DNA from: Pseudoalteromonas sp. MMG007
Lineage (GTDB): Bacteria > Pseudomonadota > Gammaproteobacteria > Enterobacterales > Alteromonadaceae
Assembly (NCBI RefSeq): GCF_018100985.1
Contig: NZ_JAGJEI010000003.1
Coordinates: forward strand, 1-64,000
Length of the DNA stretch: 64,000 nt
Direction of reading: 5' to 3'
In this document: positions 1 to 9,300 of the stretch, one piece after another
Position numbering within the stretch: position 1 is the stretch's first letter
How the letters are laid out: each line of letters starts with the position of its first letter
Made by a program: the position numbers and the translations under genes
Notes under the pieces: model-generated
What the model saw: only the letters and a program-made list of their open reading frames with translations
Database searches by the model: none
Told to the model about the DNA's origin: nothing

Positions 1-65
1 AATTTAATAGTGCGCTCATCGCGCATATTTATGCCGACGATACGCTCATATATTTTATAAATCAT
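1..65 (-). CDS. possible partial first cassette ORF of an integron (runs off left edge)
   Basis: Reading the minus strand from an ATG at 65, an open frame continues without a stop to the window edge; the visible start reads MIYKIYERIVGINMRDERTI. It begins about 13 bases after an attI-like core site (78-84) and points away from the integrase, which is where the first cassette gene of an integron lies. Only about 21 codons are visible, there is no convincing ribosome-binding site, and no family is recognisable, so it may be a chance frame. Confidence 0.22.
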   Translation of the reverse strand, partial: MIYKIYERIVGINMRDERTIK

Positions 66-77
66 TTTTATCAAATA

Positions 78-84
78 ACTTAAC
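78..84 (-). other. candidate attI core site (GTTRRRY)
   Basis: On the minus strand the bases read GTTAAGT, which fits the GTTRRRY integron core consensus. It lies 135 bases upstream of the integrase start and is oriented so that cassettes would enter to the left. A Pc-like promoter (TTGAAT near 118-113 and TATAGC about 17 bases on, minus strand) lies just upstream. A 7-base degenerate match is weak alone; its position relative to intI is what supports it. Confidence 0.3.
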
Positions 85-158
85 ACATTGCTATATATAA
101 TTTTTTATTAGCATTCAAACTCTCAATAAAAGAGAAAATGCGCTCGCCGCTCATTTTC

Positions 159-186
159 TTGAATATGTGTGCATCACAACTATACT
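159..186 (+). promoter_or_regulatory. intI promoter (-35 TTGAAT, -10 TATACT)
   Basis: TTGAAT at 159-164 and TATACT at 181-186 are separated by 16 bases, close to the sigma-70 consensus. The -10 element overlaps the LexA box at 183-202. Transcription from here would start after 190 and serve the ATG at 220, which excludes the upstream in-frame ATG at 169 as the translation start. Confidence 0.65.
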
Positions 187-202
187 GTATATAAAAACAG
201 CA
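183..202 (+). promoter_or_regulatory. LexA (SOS) box of the integrase gene
   Basis: The 20-mer TACTGTATATAAAAACAGCA contains CTGT-N8-ACAG with an AT-rich spacer, almost the gammaproteobacterial LexA consensus. It overlaps the -10 element, the right place for repression. LexA control of intI is established for several integrons (class 1 and the Vibrio cholerae superintegron); here it is read from sequence only. Confidence 0.85.
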
Positions 203-219
203 CTGTTATTGGTGATAGT

Positions 220-1188
220 ATGAAAACACGTTCCCCATTTTTAAATTACATAGCTGAATATATGCTAGTTCGTCAATATTCATTACGCACCGTAGATACC
301 TACCTAAGATGGATTGCATCTTATATCCATTATCATAATAAACGCCATCCCGCCTCAATGGGGGACAATGAAGTCGAACGCTACTTAGAACATTTAGTGT
401 TAAAGCAAAACGTTGCACCACGTACGCAAGCCACCGCACTCAATTCATTGTCATTTTTATACAAGCACATAATAAAAAAAGAACTCTCATTAAATTTAAA
501 TTTTGCCCGTAGTAAAAAACAAGCAAAGCTCCCTGTAGTGATGACCCCAGAGGAAGTTAAAATGTTGATGGCTCATTTAAATAAGCGCTATTATTTAATT
601 GCAGCCCTTATGTATGGAAGTGGTTTAAGAGTAATGGAAGCGGTGCAATTAAGAGTAAAAGATATTGATTTTGATTATAAATGCATTCAAGTATGGAATG
701 GAAAAGGTAATAAACACCGCATTGTTACGCTGGCCACAGAGTTAATTCCTATGCTGAGAAATCAAATTTTGAACGTTGATGACTATTTAAAACTGGATTT
801 GGATAATACTAAATATTCTGGCGTATGGATGCCATATGCTTTAACAATAAAATATCCAAGTGCCGCAAAATCGCTTGCGTGGCAATATTTATTTCCTTCT
901 CATATATTAAGTTCAGATCCTCAAAGTGGTGAAATAAGACGACATCATTTTCATCACTCTTGTATTAGAAAAGAGGTTAAAAAAGCTGTCCAAAAATCAG
1001 GATTAACAAAAATAATAACACCTCATACATTAAGACACTCTTTTGCTACTCACTTGCTGCAAAATGGCGCCGATATAAGAACTGTTCAAGCTCAGCTTGG
1101 CCATTCTGATGTTAAAACTACGCAAATTTATACCCATGTACTACAACAAGGTGCCAACGGAGTTATTAGCCCTTTTTCAAGATTATAA
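220..1188 (+). CDS. intI: integron integrase IntI (tyrosine recombinase)
   Basis: Site-specific tyrosine recombinase that integrates and excises gene cassettes between attI and attC sites. With the start at 220 the protein has 322 residues, usual for IntI. An N-terminal SAM-like DNA-binding domain spans about 5-95 and the catalytic domain about 105-315. Catalytic residues are R137 (GSGLR), H269 and R272 (HTLRH), H295 (LGHSD) and nucleophile Y304 (IYTHV). The IntI-specific insertion between the catalytic boxes is present (LAWQYLFPS, then DPQSG and RRHH), which separates it from XerC/D. The C-terminus GANGVISPF matches the IntI1 tail pattern. The start at 220 is preferred to the ATG at 169 because the LexA box lies between them; GGTGAT precedes it. 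It appears intact. The cassette array, if any, lies left of the window. Confidence 0.93.
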   Translation: MKTRSPFLNYIAEYMLVRQYSLRTVDTYLRWIASYIHYHNKRHPASMGDNEVERYLEHLVLKQNVAPRTQATALNSLSFLYKHIIKKELSLNLNFARSKKQAKLPVVMTPEEVKMLMAHLNKRYYLIAALMYGSGLRVMEAVQLRVKDIDFDYKCIQVWNGKGNKHRIVTLATELIPMLRNQILNVDDYLKLDLDNTKYSGVWMPYALTIKYPSAAKSLAWQYLFPSHILSSDPQSGEIRRHHFHHSCIRKEVKKAVQKSGLTKIITPHTLRHSFATHLLQNGADIRTVQAQLGHSDVKTTQIYTHVLQQGANGVISPFSRL

Positions 1189-1272
1189 GTGCCTCTTTTA
1201 AACCTCTGCACATACATACTCGCTTACAAATCAATACCGCTATCTATCTCTACTTTAAAAAATACATAAAAA

Positions 1273-1302
1273 AGCCCCGCTTGGTTTTAAACAAACGAGG
1301 CT
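1273..1302 (-). terminator. hairpin downstream of fadE (second)
   Basis: Arms AGCCCCGCTTG and CAAACGAGGCT pair with two C-A mismatches, and on the minus strand a run of six T follows. It may be a back-up terminator for fadE and may also stop read-through from intI. Confidence 0.5.
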
Positions 1303-1328
1303 CCACACTAATTTTTTAATCATGAATA

Positions 1329-1353
1329 AAAGCGCCGATACCGCCGGCGCTTT
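1329..1353 (-). terminator. rho-independent terminator of fadE
   Basis: A perfect 9-base stem (AAAGCGCCG/CGGCGCTTT) with a 7-base loop lies 19 bases after the fadE stop, followed on the minus strand by TTTATT. Confidence 0.75.
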
Positions 1354-1371
1354 GCATTATTGAATTTAATG

Positions 1372-3639
1372 TTATTGGTTAACTACACTTTTAAGTGGGT
1401 TAACTGGTTGTGCGTTGTCATCTAGTAGGTTCATGTCAAAATCGAACTCATCTACACGAATCGCTTTTTCACGTTTAATGTTGTAATCAATTAACTGAAC
1501 GTGCTCAGCTTGCGTGATTACGTTTGCAGCTAGTGCGTTATCAAGCGTGATGTTAAAGCGCGCACCTGGCTTAATTGTTCTAGCACGTAATGCTTTTTTA
1601 ACTTTAGCCAGCTCACCAAGTGATGCCATTTTAGCTTTGTAAGCTTGCTCATTAATGTAATGACCATCGCCTTCTACTGGTTTAACTAAATGCGTAATTT
1701 GCGCTTTAAATGCAGTATCAAGCTGGGCTTGCTTAGCTAATTCGCGAATTAAGTCATCGCTAATTTTTGGCATTTTAGTTGAGTAGTTCATAGTTACAAA
1801 ACGTATAAACTTACGAGTACCACTTGCAGGGAAATTATCTAAAAACTTATGCAGTGCTTCTTCAGCGCTTTGTAGTGCAAAACGCGTTGCGTAATGGAAG
1901 TATGGCGCTGCTTGCTCACGCTCGCTACTTGCTACTTTTTGCTCGTAGTATTTGATTGATGCCATTGCCGCATATAAAAAGCTCATAACATCGCCTAAAC
2001 GTGCAGAAAGCATTTCTGCTTGTTTTAACTTACCGCCAAGTACAAGTAACGAGAAGTCTGCATAAACCGCTAATTTAGCTGATAACTTGTGCACTGCTTT
2101 TTCGTATTCACGTACTTCTGGTAAATCAGAGTTAGCGCTTGCAGTAAATGGTAAAACACCTAAACGGAACGCACGTAAACTGTTTGCTGTGCTGTAACCA
2201 ATTGTTTTACGTAAAATGCCGTTAAATTCTTTATCTGCGCCTTTGTCTTCACTATGGATAGATTCAACCATAGATTGTAAATATGGGTGACAACGCATTA
2301 CACCTTGACCAAAGATCATTAGGTTACGTGTAAGAATATTCGCGCCTTCTACCGTAATGGCAATCGGCTGAGCAACATAACCACTTGCTAATGTATTTTG
2401 TGGACCGTTTTGAATCGCTTTACCTGCTTGAATATCCATAGCTGAATCTAGCACGTCGCGGCCAAGCTCTGTCATGTGGTATTTAGCAATTGCAGTTACT
2501 ACTGATGGTTTTAAGCCCATGCCTAAACCTTCAGTTGTAAGTACACGCATTGCTTCTTGTAGGTATGTTTTACCTGCAATGTCGGCTAGCTTTTCTTGAA
2601 TACCTTCAAATTGACCAATGGCTAAACCAAACTGTTCGCGCACTGCTGCGTATTCAGATGCTGATTTAAATGCTACTTGCGAAGTACTCACACCTAGCGC
2701 AGGTAGAGAAATACCACGGCCAGCGCCTAAACAGCTAACCAGCATTTGCCAGCCACGGCCGATGTTTTTCTGCCCGCCAATAATAAAGTCCATTGGTACA
2801 AATACTTTGTTACCACGTGTAGTACCGTTGTAAAAACGAATACCCATAGGGTCATGGCGGTTACCCAGCTCTACACCTGGGTGCTCTTTTGGAATAAGCG
2901 CACAAGTAATGCCTAGGTTTTCTTTACCACCAAGTAGGCCATCTGGATCAACAACCTTAAAAGCTAAGCCAAGTACCGTAGCGATTGGTGCAAGTGTGAT
3001 GTAACGCTTGTCCCACGTGATTTCAAGGCCAAGAACTTCTTCACCGTTGTATAAGCCTTTAGTAACAGTACCCACATCAGGAATACCACCCGCATCAGAA
3101 CCCGCTTCTGGGCTTGTAAGCGCGAAACATGGAATGTCTGTACCATTTGCTAGGCGTGGTAAGTAATGTGCTTGTTGTTCTTGCGTACCAAAGTGAAGTA
3201 ATAACTCACCTGGGCCTAACGAGTTAGGAACCATTACGGTCACCGCAACTGCTGAGCTTTTAGTTGCAATAGTTGCCACGATTGTAGAGTTTGCATAAGG
3301 GCTAAACTCTAAACCACCAAACGACTTAGGAATGATAAGCGAGAAAAAACGCTCTTTTTTCAAAAACTCTAAAATGTCATCTGGTAAGTGAATACCATTT
3401 TGGATAACTGAATCGTCAATCATACCAAGTAGCTCTTTTACTGGGCCGTCAAGGAATGCTTGCTCATCTGCGCTTAGTGTAGCTGCAGGTACATCGCGTA
3501 ATGCGCTGAAATCCGGTTTACCTTGGTAGATAGACCCTTCTAGCCACACATCGCCTGCGTCTAACGCTTCTTGTTCAGTGATTGAAATACTTGGTAATAC
3601 TTTTTTTAGTTTTGTACGTAAACTCATGATTAAACTCAT
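1372..3639 (-). CDS. fadE: acyl-CoA dehydrogenase, FadE type
   Basis: Catalyses the first step of fatty acid beta-oxidation, acyl-CoA to trans-2-enoyl-CoA, with FAD. The protein has 755 residues: an acyl-CoA dehydrogenase core at about 75-460 (including ALTSPEAGSDAGG at 173-185, a flavin/substrate-binding segment) and a C-terminal DUF1974 domain from about 470. That layout is specific to FadE and unlike the roughly 400-residue classical enzymes. Against E. coli FadE (814 residues, recalled) it lacks the N-terminal hydrophobic stretch and begins at the conserved KKVLPSIS region, so it is probably soluble or peripheral. A second ATG lies four codons in; the first is preferred because a GG-rich segment (CTGGTCGG) precedes it. 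That segment is also part of a FadR-like palindrome (3633-3649). It is monocistronic, with two hairpins downstream. Confidence 0.92.
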   Translation of the reverse strand: MSLIMSLRTKLKKVLPSISITEQEALDAGDVWLEGSIYQGKPDFSALRDVPAATLSADEQAFLDGPVKELLGMIDDSVIQNGIHLPDDILEFLKKERFFSLIIPKSFGGLEFSPYANSTIVATIATKSSAVAVTVMVPNSLGPGELLLHFGTQEQQAHYLPRLANGTDIPCFALTSPEAGSDAGGIPDVGTVTKGLYNGEEVLGLEITWDKRYITLAPIATVLGLAFKVVDPDGLLGGKENLGITCALIPKEHPGVELGNRHDPMGIRFYNGTTRGNKVFVPMDFIIGGQKNIGRGWQMLVSCLGAGRGISLPALGVSTSQVAFKSASEYAAVREQFGLAIGQFEGIQEKLADIAGKTYLQEAMRVLTTEGLGMGLKPSVVTAIAKYHMTELGRDVLDSAMDIQAGKAIQNGPQNTLASGYVAQPIAITVEGANILTRNLMIFGQGVMRCHPYLQSMVESIHSEDKGADKEFNGILRKTIGYSTANSLRAFRLGVLPFTASANSDLPEVREYEKAVHKLSAKLAVYADFSLLVLGGKLKQAEMLSARLGDVMSFLYAAMASIKYYEQKVASSEREQAAPYFHYATRFALQSAEEALHKFLDNFPASGTRKFIRFVTMNYSTKMPKISDDLIRELAKQAQLDTAFKAQITHLVKPVEGDGHYINEQAYKAKMASLGELAKVKKALRARTIKPGARFNITLDNALAANVITQAEHVQLIDYNIKREKAIRVDEFDFDMNLLDDNAQPVNPLKSVVNQ

Positions 3640-3649
3640 CCGACCAGAT
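3633..3649 (-). promoter_or_regulatory. FadR-like operator overlapping the fadE start
   Basis: On the minus strand ATCTGGTCGGATGAGTT matches the FadR consensus AACTGGTCNGACCAGTT at 13 of 16 fixed positions. It covers the ribosome-binding region and start codon of fadE, an unusual but workable place for repression. Some matches come from the start codon context, so the evidence is moderate. Confidence 0.4.
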
Positions 3650-3862
3650 AATAATACCTACATTACGTCATAAAAAATCGTTTAGATCAATTACTCTATT
3701 CAATTAATTAACAGTTTTTTCAATTTATTTTCTTTACGAAGACGTAAACTGTTGAAACAAAAAGGCTTACACCTGTACTCTGAAATATATAAATTTTGTA
3801 TGGATAAAGGATAAAACGATGAAATGTTCGCCATTATGCTTGTATTTTTTAAAGGCATAAAA

Positions 3863-3888
3863 AAACGCAGCCAAATACGGCTGCGTTT
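3863..3888 (-). terminator. terminator of the efflux/oxidoreductase operon
   Basis: A perfect 10-base stem (AAACGCAGCC/GGCTGCGTTT) with a 6-base loop follows the oxidoreductase stop; on the minus strand the A-rich left side gives a T run. Confidence 0.8.
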
Positions 3889-3909
3889 GCAATTAACTTT
3901 TTAGGTTGT

Positions 3910-4938
3910 TTATCGAGCAACTTTAACAATTTGCTTGCCAGTAAAGCCGCCTGCAAGTTGTTTGTTAAGCGCTTGCGATACCGACTCAGCACTAAAATCT
4001 ACAGGCGTTATGTCTGGGTGTTTAATGTCGCCATTAACCGCCCCTTCAAGTAATAAATTGCCCATAAAGCTTAAGCGTTGCTGCGCACACAAACTGTTAG
4101 CAAGCCATGCGCCGCCAATTGACACTACGCTTATATTTGGTGCTCGATGGTACATTAAGTCTTGCTCAAAATTTGGCAGCGGATTTAAACAAGCAATTCG
4201 TCCACAAAAACGCATAAGCTCAATGTTACGAAGCGTTGTGTTTCCACCTATCGTATCAATAACAGCATCAAAGCCTTGCGGGCCAAGCTCGCGGCGTATT
4301 TTTTCACACAACTTTTTGTCGTTGTAATCAAAAACAGCGTCAGCACCTAGTTGTTTAACCAATTTATGATTACGCTTTGATGCAGTTACAAATACATCTG
4401 CCCCGCGCTGCTTGGCGTATTGAATCGCAAATTGACCAACGGCACCTGAGCCACCTTCGATCAAAACCGTATCACCCTCGGTAATATCAATTTTATCTAA
4501 ACTAATAAGTGCAGCCATCCCCGCACACGGTAATGTAGCTGCAATAGCCGGGTTCAGTTCATCAGGTACAACCGACACTGCAAAGTTAGGTACTTTAGTG
4601 TATTCGCTCAAAGCCCCTTGCTCACCAATGTTGGCATGCCACATGACGCGCTGGCCAACATTTGGAAAAACACCTTTATTGGCTTTAACCACAACACCTA
4701 CGGCATCTAGGCCTAAAATATGTGGATACTGCCATTTACAAAAGCCTGTTTTAGCAAAGTGGCCATCAACTGGATTTAATCCAACATATTCTACTTTTAC
4801 TAGCAGCTCGTTGTCTGCACATATTGGTACAGGCACCTCAACATCAGCTAAGTTAATTGCTTGATTTGGCTCTGGCAGTACAATAGCGCGCATAATTTGC
4901 GGTATATCGTAGTTATGTAAATTATCAGTTTTTGGCAT
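3910..4938 (-). CDS. MDR-family NAD(P)H-dependent oxidoreductase (quinone oxidoreductase-like)
   Basis: A 342-residue medium-chain dehydrogenase/reductase. The N-terminal GroES-like fold spans about 15-135 and a Rossmann fold follows, with GGSGAVGQFAIQYAK as the nucleotide-binding motif. The structural-zinc cysteine cluster is not evident, so it is probably of the zinc-independent quinone oxidoreductase/crotonyl-CoA reductase-like kind; the substrate cannot be told. The ATG at 4938 is chosen, since the frame's apparent extra Met one codon upstream is TTG. The gene starts about 10 bases after the outer-membrane lipoprotein stop, so it is the last gene of the efflux operon. An oxidoreductase beside a LysR-controlled RND pump recalls mexS beside mexT-mexEF-oprN in Pseudomonas aeruginosa, where it is thought to remove a toxic inducer. 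That parallel is inference. Confidence 0.8.
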   Translation of the reverse strand: MPKTDNLHNYDIPQIMRAIVLPEPNQAINLADVEVPVPICADNELLVKVEYVGLNPVDGHFAKTGFCKWQYPHILGLDAVGVVVKANKGVFPNVGQRVMWHANIGEQGALSEYTKVPNFAVSVVPDELNPAIAATLPCAGMAALISLDKIDITEGDTVLIEGGSGAVGQFAIQYAKQRGADVFVTASKRNHKLVKQLGADAVFDYNDKKLCEKIRRELGPQGFDAVIDTIGGNTTLRNIELMRFCGRIACLNPLPNFEQDLMYHRAPNISVVSIGGAWLANSLCAQQRLSFMGNLLLEGAVNGDIKHPDITPVDFSAESVSQALNKQLAGGFTGKQIVKVAR

Positions 4939-4948
4939 CAATATAACT

Positions 4949-6361
4949 CTACTTAGTAGTATCGTTTAACGCATAACTCCATTGGCCATTAAATGACTGG
5001 TATGCATTTACCTTAGCAAGCAGTGAAGTTATCGTTTTTTCAACAGCATTCTCTTGCGCCATTAAAACATCCTGGCGCGCATCTAACAACTCAAGATAAG
5101 GAATTTGGCCCTCTTCATACATTGCTTGTGCTTGTAAAAATGCTTTATTAGCAAAGTCATAGCGCTCATCTGCAAAACGTTTTTGCTGTGCTTGATTGAC
5201 TAACATTTGCAGTGAAAGTTCACTTTCACTTAATGCCTTTAGTACTATTTGTTGATAATCGCTGTAAGCGGCTTCACTTAAAAACTGCTGCGCATCGCGC
5301 TGTGCTAATAAAGCGGGGTAACTTAATAGCGACCATTGCAACTGCGGTGCTACTTGCCATTGTTGGTCGGTATTTTTTAAGCCTGTGCTGTCTATACTCA
5401 CAACCCCAGCAAGTGCTGATAAGCTAATATCAGGTAATAACGCTTTACTCGCTGCAACACTTAAACTGTTTGCTTGGCTAAAATCAAACAATGCGCGGCT
5501 AATGTCTGGGCGTAAGGCAATGGCATTGTTAGCATTTTTTAGTGCTACACTAAAATCTCGCTCAAGCACACTTTGCTCATTTTCAATAGCAATGTCTTTC
5601 GCTAGCTTACCACTGAGTACTGCAAGGGCAGATAAATCGCTGTATTTTGCATACTCAATGGCTGGCATAAGTGCTTGTTGCTGCCTAAGCTGCGCCATAG
5701 TACGATTTAAATCGAGCTCGTTAGCGACACCTTCATCAACTCGTGCCTGTAAAACGTCAATGCTTTGCTCAAGGGCTTCTATTTGAAGCGCTACAATGTG
5801 TTGTTTTTCAACATTGCCCTGATAGCTTACAAAACCTTTAACCACCGACGAAACAACTTCAATTTGCAATAAACGTACTTGCTCTGCTTGGCTCATGGCC
5901 GATGCATTTGCTGCATCAACCAACGCCGTTATACGACCAAATAAATCTAGCTGCCAATCAAGTGCAACGTTTGCACTTGATTGGCGATCATACACGCTTG
6001 GTGCATCGCTTCGAGCTGCGCCAACATTTACGCCACCTTGAGGTAAATATTGGGCTTTTTGCTCGCCTAATCGCGCTAATGCACTTTTAAGTGTTAACTG
6101 GCTTGTTTGCAAATTATAGTTATTTGCAAGCGCACCAGTAACAAGTTCATTTAACTGATCAGAATTAAGTTTTCTCCACCAGTTTGTTTCATCAGCAACG
6201 CTAACGTTACTAGCAATATTAGCTTGAGCGACAAAGTCGTTAACCGCTTTTTGCTCGCTTATTGTGTCTATTTTACTTGCACACCCTGCTAAAAACGAAG
6301 CCACTAAAACCGCACTGACTGTTAGGCTAGTTTTAAACCTTTTTTGCATTAACTTAGTCAT
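4949..6361 (-). CDS. RND efflux outer-membrane lipoprotein (OprM/NodT family)
   Basis: The 470-residue outer-membrane channel subunit of a tripartite efflux pump. It has a lipoprotein signal peptide ending at the lipobox LAGC (Cys27), followed by two outer-membrane efflux protein (OEP) repeats at about 60-250 and 270-460, rich in long helices as in TolC-like alpha-barrels. Its ATG overlaps the end of the pump gene by 8 bases, and AGGAG lies seven bases upstream, so translation is coupled. It should export substrate handed over by the pump and adaptor encoded just upstream. Confidence 0.92.
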   Translation of the reverse strand: MTKLMQKRFKTSLTVSAVLVASFLAGCASKIDTISEQKAVNDFVAQANIASNVSVADETNWWRKLNSDQLNELVTGALANNYNLQTSQLTLKSALARLGEQKAQYLPQGGVNVGAARSDAPSVYDRQSSANVALDWQLDLFGRITALVDAANASAMSQAEQVRLLQIEVVSSVVKGFVSYQGNVEKQHIVALQIEALEQSIDVLQARVDEGVANELDLNRTMAQLRQQQALMPAIEYAKYSDLSALAVLSGKLAKDIAIENEQSVLERDFSVALKNANNAIALRPDISRALFDFSQANSLSVAASKALLPDISLSALAGVVSIDSTGLKNTDQQWQVAPQLQWSLLSYPALLAQRDAQQFLSEAAYSDYQQIVLKALSESELSLQMLVNQAQQKRFADERYDFANKAFLQAQAMYEEGQIPYLELLDARQDVLMAQENAVEKTITSLLAKVNAYQSFNGQWSYALNDTTK

Positions 6362-9300
6362 GAGTATTCTCCTGCGCGCTCTCTTTTTTCCTCGTTACTA
6401 GCATGTAAAACACCGGCGTAAATAACAAACCAAATACGGTTACACCTATCATCCCTGAGAATACCGCGTTACCCATAGCGTGGCGCATCTCAGAACCCGC
6501 ACCTGTAGCAAGTACCAACGGTACAACACCGGCTGTAAATGCAATAGACGTCATTAATATTGGGCGCAGACGCATACGGCATGCCTCAAGTATTGCCTCT
6601 AAGTGCGATAATCCTGAGTCGTGTCTGTCTTTTGCAAATTCAACCATTAATATCGCGTTCTTAGATGCTAGGGCCACCAGCACTATTAGCGCTATTTGGG
6701 TAAATATGTTGTTGTCAGAGCCAACAAACCACACACCTAATAAAGCAGAGAAAATAGTCATCGGTACAATTAATATAATTGCCAGTGGTAAACGTAAGCT
6801 CTCGTACTGTGCTGCAAGTACCATAAATACAAGTAGTACAACTAACGGGAATACGTAAACCATGGTGTTACCAGCAAGTACTTGCTGGTACGTTACCTCT
6901 GTCCACTCGTACTCAATACCCGATGGCAGTGTATCGGCGAGTACTTTTTCAATAGCAATTTGTGCTTGATCAGAGCTGTAACCAGGAGCTGGGCTACCAT
7001 TAAGCTCGGCACTTGGGTAACCGTTATAGTGCATTACTCTATCAGGGCCAATGGTTGGTGTAACCGTTAATACAGAACCTAACGGCACCATATGACCTGC
7101 ACGATTACGTACTTTTAAATTAAGTATTTGCTCTGGATCTTTACGGTAGTCAGCATCAGCCTGTGCATTTACTTGGTACGTACGGCCAAACATATTAAAG
7201 TCGTTTACATACACAGAGCCTAAGTAAATTTGCAGTGCATTAAATACTTCATCAAGTGGAATACCTTGAATAAGCGCTTGCTCACGATCAATATCAATAT
7301 CCATTTGTGGAACTTGAATTCTAAAGCTTGAGTAAAGCCCCATTAATGCAGGATCTTGCTGCGCTTTACCGATAACAGCTTGTAAGCTATTAAATAATGC
7401 TTCAAACCCTTTATTTGCTCTGTCTTCAATTTGCAGTTTAAAACCACCCGTTGTGCCTAAACCTTGAATTGGCGGTGGCGGAAAAACCGCTACAAAAGCT
7501 TCATCAATGGCAGCAAAACGCTGGTTTAGCTGTGCCGCAATTGCCATTGCAGATTTACTTGGGTCGGTACGTTCATCAAAGCTTTCAAGTGGCGTAAATA
7601 CAATGCCGCTGTTAGGGCTATTTGTAAAACCGTTAACCGATAAGCCTGGGAACGCAACAGTATGTGCAACGCCTGGTACTTCTAATGCAATTTGTTGCAT
7701 TTGCGCTAATACATCTTCAGTACGGTCAAGGCTTGCCGCATCTGGTAACTGTGCTATTGCAACTAAATATTGCTTGTCTTGCTGTGGAATAAAGCCACCT
7801 GGTACGGTATCAAATAACTTAATTGTGCCGCCAACCAGTGCAATATATGCAACCATTACAATTACAGTCATTCGAATTAGTTTTTGTACCAGCTTTTCGT
7901 ACCCTTTAGCACCACGGTTAAATACGCGGTTAAACGGGTCAAACAACCAACGACCAAACAATTTATTAAGTAAACGCGTGAACGCATCTGGTTTTGCATC
8001 GTGCGATTTTAATAATAATGCAGCAAGTGCAGGCGATAACGTGAGTGAGTTAAACGCAGAAATAATGGTCGAAATTGTGATTGTAAGCGCAAATTGCTTA
8101 TAAAACTGACCAGACAACCCGGTAATAAACGCCGTTGGAATAAATACGGCACTTAGTACTAATGCAATAGCAATAATAGGGCCTGTAACTTCGCTCATTG
8201 CAACACGTGTTGCTTCAAGCGGTGATAAGCCATTTTCAATATTACGCTCTACGTTTTCAACAACTACAATCGCGTCATCTACAACAATACCTATGGCCAG
8301 TACTAAGCCAAACAACGACAAGGTATTAATTGATACGCCTAACCACTGCATTACTGCAAAGGTACCAATAAGTGAAATAGGCACTGCAATTAGCGGAATG
8401 ATCGATGCACGCCACGTTTGTAAAAATACAATAACAACAATAACTACCAGTACAATTGCTTCAAGCAAAGTGGCAATTACCGCGTCAATTGAACCACGTA
8501 CAAATACAGTTGGATCGTACACAATGTCGTATTCAACACCGCTTGGGAAATCTTTTGATAAACGCGCCATTGTTTCGCGCACTTGATCAGAAAGCTCAAT
8601 AGCGTTTGAACCCGGGCGTTGAAATATTGGCATTGCAAGTGCTGGTTGGTTATCAAGCTCTGCTCGTAGTGAGTAAGTGTCTTGACCTAAATCAACACGT
8701 GCTACATCAGATAAACGTGTTAATTGCCCTTCGTCACCTACTTTAATTATTACGTTTTCAAATTCTTCAATACTGTTTAAACGTCCTTTAACGTTTAACA
8801 ATATTTGAAATTGACTGTCGTTTGAAATTGGCTGTGCACCTAAGCTACCGGCTGCAACCTGCTGGTTTTGCGAGCGAAGCGCTGTTATTACATCTGTTGC
8901 TGTTAATTCGCGTGCAGCAAGTGCATCTGGGTTTAGCCATACTCGCATTGAGTACTTGCCCGCACCAAACATACGAATATCACCTACACCCGGTAAACGT
9001 GCAATTTCATCTTTAATGTTTAAATCAGCATAGTTTGATAAGTAAGCTGTGTCGTGCGTTTTTTCAGGTGAATATAAATGCACCACCATGGTTAAATCGG
9101 GTGATGATTTTTCAGCAACTACGCCTAAACGTTGTACTTCTTCTGGCAAACGTGGCAACGCACTGTTTACGCGGTTTTGTACTTGAACCTGAGCACGGTC
9201 TAAATCGGTACCTAACGCAAAGGTGACCGTTAGTGTCATGCGGCCATCACTCGTACCTTGCGAAAACATATACAACATGTTTTCAGTACCGTTAATTTCT

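Noticed and set aside
169..219. Upstream ATG at 169 as the start of the integrase
   Set aside because: It precedes the LexA box and lies within the promoter; the ATG at 220 gives the normal IntI length.
3820..3861. 13-codon ORF with AAAGGAT before its ATG and a TTGAAA/TACTCT pair upstream
   Set aside because: Too short, no conserved features, and ends at the neighbouring operon's terminator; a small transcript here cannot be excluded but is not supported.
7507..8103. 198-codon open frame on the plus strand inside the RND pump gene
   Set aside because: Antisense to a clearly conserved pump gene; its translation shows no domain and no ribosome-binding site. Similar antisense frames in the transporter (23658-24212) and OEP genes were set aside for the same reason.
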